Shown one piece after another: positions 56,674 through 62,763 of a stretch of DNA of 64,000 bases (its first letter is position 1; each line of letters opens with the position of its first letter). Position numbers and translations under genes: made by a program. This stretch comes from Rhodococcus sp. Leaf278 (GTDB lineage: Bacteria > Actinomycetota > Actinomycetes > Mycobacteriales > Mycobacteriaceae). The notes below the pieces were generated by a model. That model was not told where the DNA came from and searched no databases. It worked only from the letters and a program-made list of their open reading frames with translations. The DNA lies in NCBI RefSeq assembly GCF_001426085.1, contig NZ_LMRR01000007.1, positions 105,713 to 169,712 of the forward strand, given 5' to 3'.

Positions 56674-57138
56674 TCAGACGTTACCCGCGCGCTGATCGGG
56701 CAGGTCCAGCCTGACGGTTTCGTAATCGGTCAAGAATCGATCCAACAGCCCGACCAGCGCCGATCTGTCGTCCCGGTCCCATTTCTCGATGACTCTGCCG
56801 AGTGACTCGGTTCGGCGTTCCTGAATCGCCGCGGCCACTTCCCGGCCCGACTGCGTCACCGCGAGGACGAAGGCCCGGCCGTCCCGCTCGTCGGGCAACC
56901 GCTCGACGTGGCCCAGTTCCACGAGCTGAGCCACCTGTCTGCTCACCGTCGACGGGTCCGAATTCACCATGGCGGCAAGCTCGCTGGACCTCATGGGTCC
57001 GTCACGCAAGAGCCGGAACAGGCAGACGTACGCGGCACCCTCGACGCCACCCGACGACGAGATCTGCGCGATGTTGCGCTCGCGTAGTCGCTGTAGTCGA
57101 ACCAGCTGCGTACCCAACTCCTCGGCGAACTCGACCAC
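56674..57138 (-). CDS. MarR-family transcriptional regulator
   Basis: The product is 154 residues from GTG 57138, one base after the isomerase stop. The winged helix is clear: AAYVCLFRLLRDGPMRSSELA, MVNSDPSTVSRQVAQLVELGHVERLPDERDGRAFVLAVT in outline, with the wing at DERDGRA. It is co-transcribed with the enoyl-CoA family gene upstream and may repress it through the inverted repeat at 58011-58025. The ligand is unknown; an acyl-CoA or aromatic acid would fit the neighbour. Confidence 0.87.
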   Translation of the reverse strand: MVEFAEELGTQLVRLQRLRERNIAQISSSGGVEGAAYVCLFRLLRDGPMRSSELAAMVNSDPSTVSRQVAQLVELGHVERLPDERDGRAFVLAVTQSGREVAAAIQERRTESLGRVIEKWDRDDRSALVGLLDRFLTDYETVRLDLPDQRAGNV

Positions 57139-57139
57139 G

Positions 57140-57967
57140 TCAGCTACCGGTGAACTGAGCCGGCCGCTTCTCGAACACCGAGGTGATCGCCTCGGTGAGG
57201 TCGTGCGAGGCGAGGAAAGCGGCATTCCAGGCGGCGACGTATCGCAGCGAGTCGTCGACACCGGAGGAGCGGGAGTGGTCCAGTACGGTCTTGATGCCCT
57301 GCACCACCAGCGGCGGATTGGCGGCAATGGCCGCGGCGCACTCACGGGCGGCGGCGAGGGTGGCATCGTGATCCTCGAACACCTCGTTGACCAGGCCGAT
57401 CTTCTCGGCGCGGGCCGCGTCGATGTCCTTACCTGTCAACGCGAGCTCGCGGAGGTGGCCGTCGCCGATGATCGCGGGGAGCCGGGCCAGAGACCCCATG
57501 TCGGCGACGATCGCCACTCGTACTTCTCGCACGCTGAATTTCGCGTCGGCGCTGGCGTATCGCACGTCGGCAGCGGTGATGAGGTCGACGCCACCGCCGA
57601 TGCACCAACCTTGGATCGCGGCGACGACCGGCTTGCGGCAATCCGCGACGGCGTTGATCGCCTTCTGCATCGTCTTGATGGTGTCGTGGAAGGACGTTCG
57701 CGGACCGGCCAACGCCTTGTCCGCCATGAGAGGACCGAACGTGCCTGCCATCGCGGCCAGATCCAGTCCGTAGGTGAAGTTCTTGCCGGAGCCTGCGAGC
57801 ACCACTGCCCGAACCTCGGGGTCGGCGTCGAGCTGCGTGAACAGCTCGGTGCTCTCGGTCCAGAAGTCGGGGCCCATTGCGTTGCCCTTGCCGGGCCCGA
57901 GGAGTGTCACTTGCGCGATGTGGTCCGCGATCTCCACGGAGAAAGCTTTCCAGGTACGTTCCGTCAT
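57140..57967 (-). CDS. Enoyl-CoA hydratase/isomerase family, probable dienoyl-CoA isomerase
   Basis: The product has 275 residues. The crotonase oxyanion hole is formed by NFTYGLDL and GWCIGGGVDLITAADVRYAS. The later REVRVAIVADMGSLARLPAIIGD carries the Glu and Asp typical of delta(3,5)-delta(2,4)-dienoyl-CoA isomerases rather than the two Glu of hydratases. Such enzymes handle polyunsaturated fatty acyl-CoA in beta-oxidation. It forms an operon with a MarR regulator. Confidence 0.87.
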   Translation of the reverse strand: MTERTWKAFSVEIADHIAQVTLLGPGKGNAMGPDFWTESTELFTQLDADPEVRAVVLAGSGKNFTYGLDLAAMAGTFGPLMADKALAGPRTSFHDTIKTMQKAINAVADCRKPVVAAIQGWCIGGGVDLITAADVRYASADAKFSVREVRVAIVADMGSLARLPAIIGDGHLRELALTGKDIDAARAEKIGLVNEVFEDHDATLAAARECAAAIAANPPLVVQGIKTVLDHSRSSGVDDSLRYVAAWNAAFLASHDLTEAITSVFEKRPAQFTGS

Positions 57968-58010
57968 GGTTGCGAGCCTAGCGGGATCGCCGAAGATTGC
58001 CGCACCGCAT

Positions 58011-58025
58011 GTTACGGCGCGTAAC
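58011..58025. promoter_or_regulatory. Inverted repeat in the isomerase/UraD-like promoter gap
   Basis: GTTACG-GCG-CGTAAC is a perfect 6-bp-arm palindrome with 3-bp spacer. It lies 43 bp upstream of the isomerase start and about 60 bp upstream of the divergent UraD-like gene. Size and position suit a MarR dimer site, so it is the best candidate operator for the regulator at 56674-57138. Confidence 0.45.
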
Positions 58026-58086
58026 GTCTGCGCTAAGTCCCTGCTCAGCTCTGGTATGTGCAGCGCAGTCGGCCCACTATCTACAC

Positions 58087-58584
58087 ATGCTGATGCACCA
58101 GGGACTGGGACTCGAGACGTTCAACGACCTGCCGCGTCGCAAGGCAGTGCATGCGCTGTACGAGTGTTGCTGCTCGGTGGCGTGGGCGTCCAGGGTGGCC
58201 GACGGCCGCAGCTATCGCTCTCGCGCCGACCTGTTCTCCGCAGCCGACGCCGAACTGGCCGAGCTGTCGGACGGCGACATCGATGCACTGGCAGCGACGT
58301 TGCCGGAGCCCGGCAAGGTGTGTGCGGCCATGGATTCGGACACCCGCGGAGCGCTGGTCACGGCTGCTCGCGCCTACGACGAGCGATTCGGATTTCCGTA
58401 CGTTGCCAGTGTGATGTTCGGACCCGAGGGGTTCGAGCCGCGCGAGATCTTGGTGGACCTGGGACACCGACTAGACAACGACGACCGGACCGAGCGCAAG
58501 ATCATGCGTAACGAACTCGCGGAGATCAACCACATTCGACTGAACCGTCTTTTGGGCCCCGAGGGTGGTTGGCCTCGGTACTGA
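58087..58584 (+). CDS. UraD-like (OHCU decarboxylase family) protein, divergent active site
   Basis: The product has about 165 residues from ATG 58087; ATG 58093 is equally possible and no ribosome site is evident. LETFNDLPRRKAVHALYECCCSVAWASRVADGR and the C-terminal YDERFGFPYVASVMFG, EILVDLGHRLDND, ERKIMRNELAEINHIRLNRLL match the all-helical UraD fold. The catalytic HPxIG and SxxEQ segments are missing, replaced by TLPEPGKV and MDSDTRGA. It may be non-catalytic or act on another compound. Allantoicase lies 2 kb downstream. Confidence 0.72.
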   Translation: MLMHQGLGLETFNDLPRRKAVHALYECCCSVAWASRVADGRSYRSRADLFSAADAELAELSDGDIDALAATLPEPGKVCAAMDSDTRGALVTAARAYDERFGFPYVASVMFGPEGFEPREILVDLGHRLDNDDRTERKIMRNELAEINHIRLNRLLGPEGGWPRY

Positions 58585-58605
58585 AAATTCGAAACTACCG
58601 AGCTT

Positions 58606-58830
58606 TCAGCCGAACAGGCCGACGACGCGACCGATCAATCCACCGGCGATCACAATGGCCAGCAATGCCACGATGCAGATGATCGCGATCGGCATGACCC
58701 GGCTGCGCTGCGGCGGTTCGTGATTCGGTCCACCGACTGCTGTCTCGGCTGGAGGAGTGTCGCCCGGCGTCACGCCACCGCCTGGTTCGAGGCCGGCAGT
58801 CTCATCGGGATCGGGATTCTGAGCAGTCAT
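58606..58830 (-). CDS. DUF6480-type small membrane protein
   Basis: The product has 74 residues. A Pro/Gly/Asp-rich soluble N-terminus (PDPDETAGLEPGGGVTPGDTPPAE) is followed by one C-terminal transmembrane helix (VMPIAIICIVALLAIVIAGGLIGRVVGLF). The pattern fits the actinobacterial DUF6480 family of unknown role. It lies 28 bp after TetR on the same strand. Nothing in the sequence indicates a partner. Confidence 0.72.
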   Translation of the reverse strand: MTAQNPDPDETAGLEPGGGVTPGDTPPAETAVGGPNHEPPQRSRVMPIAIICIVALLAIVIAGGLIGRVVGLFG

Positions 58831-58858
58831 GTTCTCGTAGTACCCGGTCGCTCTTCCC

Positions 58859-59503
58859 TCAATCGAGATGTGCTCTAGCTATCGCTCCGGCGAACAGTTC
58901 GGATACCGCGTCGGCGATCACGCCCTCGTCGATGTCTTCCGGATCCACCGAGTGTTCGACGGCCAATCCGGAGATCAGGGCCGTCAGTGACGTCGCGACG
59001 CGTCGGGCATCGAACTTCTCGCCGACGCCCCACTGGTCCGCGCGTTCGGCAATCAGTCGTTCGAGCTCGCGCCGCAGCGCTCGACGGTCGGTGCGGTAGC
59101 GCTCGGCGACGGCCGGGTCGCGTCCGGCGAGGATGCCGAACTCGACGGTCAGCAGCGGCCAGCGGGGTTCGGCGACCACCCACGAGGCGATCTCGTTACC
59201 GCCCGCTCCTGCTGCCGCGCCGGAGTCCAGATCGGAAATGTGGGCCAGCACGCGGGCCGCGAGGTCGAGTGAGCGTTTGGCGAGCAACTCGGCGAACAGC
59301 GCTTGTTTGGACTCGAAGTTCGAGTACACGGCCCCCTTGGTGAAGCCGGCGCGATTCGCGATATCTGCCAGTTTGGCTGCAGCGTAACCTTTTTCGGTGA
59401 ACTCATCGGCAGCGGCGGCGAGCAATCGGTCTTGTACGTCGGCTCGCTGCGGTCGTCGCTGCGACTGTGTCGGCCCCCACTTTTCTTGCTCCTCGGCAAT
59501 CAC
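58859..59503 (-). CDS. TetR-family transcriptional regulator
   Basis: The product is 214 residues from GTG 59503. The in-frame Met at 59539 was rejected because the frame there runs through the operator. The helix-turn-helix is VQDRLLAAAADEFTEKGYAAAKLADIANRAGFTKGAVYSNF in outline, with GAVYSNFESKQALFAELL. The C-terminal ligand domain is not recognisable. It is divergent from a membrane permease, and tandem palindromes between them make it the likely repressor of both genes. Confidence 0.88.
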   Translation of the reverse strand: MIAEEQEKWGPTQSQRRPQRADVQDRLLAAAADEFTEKGYAAAKLADIANRAGFTKGAVYSNFESKQALFAELLAKRSLDLAARVLAHISDLDSGAAAGAGGNEIASWVVAEPRWPLLTVEFGILAGRDPAVAERYRTDRRALRRELERLIAERADQWGVGEKFDARRVATSLTALISGLAVEHSVDPEDIDEGVIADAVSELFAGAIARAHLD

Positions 59504-59505
59504 GA

Positions 59506-59533
59506 TACCTAGAGTATTGAATACCTCGGGTAT
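59506..59533. promoter_or_regulatory. Tandem TetR operator palindromes
   Basis: ATACCTAGAGTAT (59506-59518) and ATACCTCGGGTAT (59521-59533) are 13-bp palindromes of the form ATACC-N3-GGTAT, the first with one mismatch, separated by 2 bp. They directly precede the TetR start and lie 43-70 bp upstream of the permease start. Two adjacent sites suggest cooperative binding by two dimers. Confidence 0.65.
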
Positions 59534-59575
59534 CGACAAGGCTCGCGGGTCTCGACACGGTTCAGGAGTTCACTC

Positions 59576-60580
59576 ATGCGCAAGATGTCACTGCTCGCCG
59601 CCGCAGTCCTGGTGCTGCAGCTCGGATTCATCCTCAGCTACGTCTCGGCGTTCCATCAGCCGACGCCACACGCAATCCCGATCGCGGTGGTGACCGAAAG
59701 CGGCCTCCCGGAAGGACTCGATCAGCAGACTGCCGATCGTCTCGACGCCATCGACGGCGCGCCGCTCGACGCACGCACCGCAGCCGATACCGCCGAGGTC
59801 CGCTCGCTGCTCCGCGACCGGGACATCATCGGGGCCTTCGTCGTCGGTGCGAACGGAACGGACACGCTCATCACCGCCGGCGCGGCAGGTAGTTCCGAGG
59901 CCACCGCCTTGCAATCGATCTTCAGCGAGGTGGAATCCGCACAGGGCCGTCAGTTCGTGGTTCGCGACGAGATCCCGGTCGGAGTGCACGACAACCGAGG
60001 GTTGACCGGTTTCTACCTCTCGGTCGGCTGGGTCGTCGGCGGCTATCTGCTGGCCGCTGCCTTCGGTTTACTGATCGGGGCACCGTCCTCGCGTCGCGAA
60101 ACCTGCATTCAGGTCGGCATTCTCGCGGTGTACGCCCTCGCCTCCGGTGCGCTCGGAGCGTTCCTCACCACCCACGTTCTGGGAACCTTTGCCGGTCACT
60201 GGTTCCCACTCACCCTGCTGGGTACCGGCGTGGTCTTCGCCACCGGGCTGGTCACCATGGGTCTGCGCGCCCTGATCGGTGTGGCCGCGGTTCCCGCCGC
60301 GATCGTATTGTTCGTGATCCTCGGAAACCCCAGCGCAGGAGGAGCTTTCGGGGCCGAGGTGCTGCCATCGCTCTACGCGTCGATCGGGCGCTGGATCACC
60401 CCCGGCATCGGCACCGAGGGCGTGCGCAGCATCGTGTACTTCTCCGGCACGGGGCTGGGGCAGCCGGCACTCGGACTGGCGCTCTACATCCTGGTCGGGG
60501 TGGCACTCCTGAGCGCCGCGGCACTGCGGCGTCGGCGTGCACACAACCCGGTGAGCTCACGCGAGACCAGTAAAGTGTGA
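59576..60580 (+). CDS. YhgE/DUF3533-like ABC-2 type membrane protein
   Basis: The product has 334 residues. One N-terminal helix (LLAAAVLVLQLGFILSYVSAF), an exported domain of about 120 residues (PIAVVTESGLPEGL, IIGAFVVGANGTDTLITAGAAG), then about six transmembrane helices to the C-terminus. This is the layout of Pip/YhgE and ABC-2 permeases. No ATPase gene is adjacent. Control by the divergent TetR suggests a drug- or lipid-responsive exporter. The substrate is unknown. Confidence 0.78.
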   Translation: MRKMSLLAAAVLVLQLGFILSYVSAFHQPTPHAIPIAVVTESGLPEGLDQQTADRLDAIDGAPLDARTAADTAEVRSLLRDRDIIGAFVVGANGTDTLITAGAAGSSEATALQSIFSEVESAQGRQFVVRDEIPVGVHDNRGLTGFYLSVGWVVGGYLLAAAFGLLIGAPSSRRETCIQVGILAVYALASGALGAFLTTHVLGTFAGHWFPLTLLGTGVVFATGLVTMGLRALIGVAAVPAAIVLFVILGNPSAGGAFGAEVLPSLYASIGRWITPGIGTEGVRSIVYFSGTGLGQPALGLALYILVGVALLSAAALRRRRAHNPVSSRETSKV

Positions 60581-60584
60581 TCCC

Positions 60585-61559
60585 ATGACTGCCACCTTCC
60601 CCCTGCCACTGCCCGATCTCGCCGTCCGCACTCTCGGAGGCGCAGTCGTGTGGGCGAACGACGAGACGTTCGCGGAGAAGGAGAATCTCGTCAGCCCGGG
60701 CAAAGCCGACTATTCGACGGCGACGTTCGGGCACAAGGGACAGATCTACGACGGTTGGGAGACGCGGCGGCGACGCGAGGCCGGATACGACGAGGCCATC
60801 GTGCGTCTCGGGGCACCCGGCGTCGTCTCGGCGATCGTCGTCGACACCTCGTGGTTCACCGGCAACTATCCACCGGAGATTTCGATCGAGGCCGCCGAGG
60901 TCGAGGGGTTTCTGTCGCCGGACGAGCTACGCACGCAGACCGAGTGGACCACCATCGTCGCGCGTAGTCCGGTCAACGGTGACAGCGAGAACCGATTTCA
61001 GGTCACCTCCGACGCCCGCTGGACGCATGTGAAGCTGTCGATCTATCCCGATGGCGGAGTGGCTCGCCTGCGGGTCCTCGGACGCGGCAAGCCCGACCCC
61101 AAATTCCTCGCGGCCGGCCCGGTCGACCTGGCCGCCCTCGAGAACGGTGCCCACGTCTCGGCGTGTTCCAACATGTTCTACAGCTCCCCCAACAATCTGC
61201 TGTTCCCCGGTCCTCCGCGGTCGATGGGCGAGGGCTGGGAGACCTCGCGCCGACGCAACGACGCGAACGACTGGGTCCAGGTGCAGTTGGCGGGTGCCGG
61301 ACTCATTCGGCTCGCAGAGCTCGACACCACGTGCTTCCTCGGCAACGCGCCGGGTGCCGCATCGTTGCGCGGCCGACTCGGGGACGGCGAGTGGATCGAG
61401 CTGTTGCCACGAACGACGTTGCAGCCCGACACCCGGCATCGCTTCGTACTCGACCACGACACTCCGGTTTCGGAGGTTCGACTCGACATCTTTCCCGACG
61501 GCGGCATGGCGCGATTGAGACTGTTCGGTGATCTCGCGGGAGTGGAGCCTGCGGAATGA
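60585..61559 (+). CDS. alc: Allantoicase
   Basis: The product has 324 residues. Allantoicase is built of two repeats, seen here as YDGWETRRRREAGYDEAIVRLG ... STWFTGNYP-like DTSWFTGNYPPEISIEA ... IYPDGGVARLRVLG, and again GEGWETSRRRNDANDW ... LDTTCFLGNAPGAASL ... IFPDGGMARLRLFG. It hydrolyses allantoate to ureidoglycolate and urea. It starts 4 bp after the permease stop. Allantoinase and ureidoglycolate lyase are not in the window. Confidence 0.94.
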   Translation: MTATFPLPLPDLAVRTLGGAVVWANDETFAEKENLVSPGKADYSTATFGHKGQIYDGWETRRRREAGYDEAIVRLGAPGVVSAIVVDTSWFTGNYPPEISIEAAEVEGFLSPDELRTQTEWTTIVARSPVNGDSENRFQVTSDARWTHVKLSIYPDGGVARLRVLGRGKPDPKFLAAGPVDLAALENGAHVSACSNMFYSSPNNLLFPGPPRSMGEGWETSRRRNDANDWVQVQLAGAGLIRLAELDTTCFLGNAPGAASLRGRLGDGEWIELLPRTTLQPDTRHRFVLDHDTPVSEVRLDIFPDGGMARLRLFGDLAGVEPAE

Positions 61560-61612
61560 CCCAGTTAAGCAAGCTCTCTGCGTAAACGGCGTCGGGGCAA
61601 TAGCATTGGCTC

Positions 61613-62086
61613 ATGTCCCGGCTACTTCATCCGAATGCAGCCCATGTTGCCGACACTCTGATTTCCCGTGGTCATCACGGGGTGGTGGTGAACAGTCCGG
61701 AGGGCACCCACACCGCCGCCGATGCCGCTGCGGCACTCGGCGTCGAGGTGGGTGCGATCGTGAAGTCGATGGTGTTTCTACTCGACGACGAGCCGGTGTT
61801 GTTGCTCGTGTCCGGAGCCCACAACGTGCACCTCGAGCACACGGGTGAGCGCCTCGGTGGCAGGCTGGCGCGGGCCGATCTCGACACGGCAAAACACGCG
61901 ACCGGGCAGCCGATTGGTGGTATCGCCCCGGTCGGTCACCCCACGAACCTGGATACGTTCGTGGATCAGGATCTGGCCGGGTTCGCCGAGGTGTGGGCCG
62001 CGGCCGGCCACATCAACACGATTTTTCGGTCCACGTACACCGAGTTGTTGCGGATCACCGCAGGCTTGGCGATCGACGTGACCTGA
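61613..62086 (+). CDS. YbaK/ProX-type aminoacyl-tRNA deacylase
   Basis: The product has 157 residues. TAADAAAALGVEVGAIVKSMVFLLDDEPVLLLVSGAHNV in outline and TGQPIGGIAPVGHPTNLDTFVDQDLAGF are typical of the YbaK domain, with Lys near 51 and GxxP loop present. Members remove mischarged amino acids such as Cys or Ala from tRNA-Pro. It stands 53 bp after alc and converges with the next gene. The exact tRNA is not predictable. Confidence 0.85.
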   Translation: MSRLLHPNAAHVADTLISRGHHGVVVNSPEGTHTAADAAAALGVEVGAIVKSMVFLLDDEPVLLLVSGAHNVHLEHTGERLGGRLARADLDTAKHATGQPIGGIAPVGHPTNLDTFVDQDLAGFAEVWAAAGHINTIFRSTYTELLRITAGLAIDVT

Positions 62087-62104
62087 CCCCGCCGACGTCG
62101 AACC

Positions 62105-62608
62105 TCAGGATGCGAGCGTGGGTGCGATGCTCGATGCGCCGAGGACCTCGTCGACCGTGTCGACGTCGAACCGAGTGCCGCGAGCGCCGAGCAGCGGCAG
62201 AACCCCGGAGCTCAGCAATGTCGACTGCCGATTCACGTCGTCGTGGACCTGCAGCGTCACCCCGTCGGCGACGTCGGCTGCGGTGACGTCGGAGATCAGA
62301 CTGGCCAACCCCGACGGCGTGCCGACGTAGCGGATGGACGACGGGCTGATCGGCGCGTCCAGCCCGCCGAACTCACGGCGAGCCGTCCGCGCATCGGCCG
62401 CGATGTGTACCTCGAGGTCGAGGAACACCGCCGTGCTGTCGGCCGACTCGCCGCGCTCGACGGCTTCGGCGCGTAGCCGCGCGCGTTGCTGCTGCGCTTC
62501 CCGCAGGTCTGAGGCTTGGATCCGGACAATGTTCGCATCCGGACCCACGGTCAGTTCGGACCAGATCTCATCGAATTCGACGGCGATGCGAGTGTGGTTG
62601 TGCGACAT
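62105..62608 (-). CDS. Stand-alone C-terminal half of a luciferase-like flavin monooxygenase
   Basis: The product is 167 residues from MSHNHTRIAV. ANIVRIQASDLREAQQQRARLRAEA, VFLDLEVHIAADARTARREF and IRYVGTPSGLASLISD...DGVTLQVHDD resemble the C-terminal half of NtaA/DszA-type monooxygenases. The N-terminal half of the TIM barrel is absent and no remnant lies upstream. The frame is open and in family-typical codons, so it is probably expressed, either as a partner of another protein or as a new small protein. A cysteine-rich leader ORF precedes it. Confidence 0.65.
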   Translation of the reverse strand: MSHNHTRIAVEFDEIWSELTVGPDANIVRIQASDLREAQQQRARLRAEAVERGESADSTAVFLDLEVHIAADARTARREFGGLDAPISPSSIRYVGTPSGLASLISDVTAADVADGVTLQVHDDVNRQSTLLSSGVLPLLGARGTRFDVDTVDEVLGASSIAPTLAS

Positions 62609-62625
62609 GGGTGGTGGTCCTGATT

Positions 62626-62754
62626 CTAGAAGTCGGAGAACGCATTCGGTCGGAGCGGAGCCGAAATCGAACACGAGCCGGACGCAGTGCGGCACAGATC
62701 CACATATCTGTTGCACCAGTGGCGGTTGCCCAGCCACGCGACACTCACGGTCAT
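62626..62754 (-). CDS. Cysteine-rich leader peptide (upstream ORF)
   Basis: On the minus strand ATG 62754 opens 42 codons ending TAG 62628-62626, 17 nt before the monooxygenase-like gene. Cys occur at 14, 21 and 28, exactly seven apart. The segment RYVDLCRTASGSC matches the RxHVDLxRxxSAxC type of actinobacterial leader peptides known upstream of sulfur-assimilation genes. It starts 9 nt after the class V aminotransferase stop. TAGCAT (62766-62761) could be a -10 giving a nearly leaderless RNA. Confidence 0.65.
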   Translation of the reverse strand: MTVSVAWLGNRHWCNRYVDLCRTASGSCSISAPLRPNAFSDF

Positions 62755-62763
62755 GACGCCATG

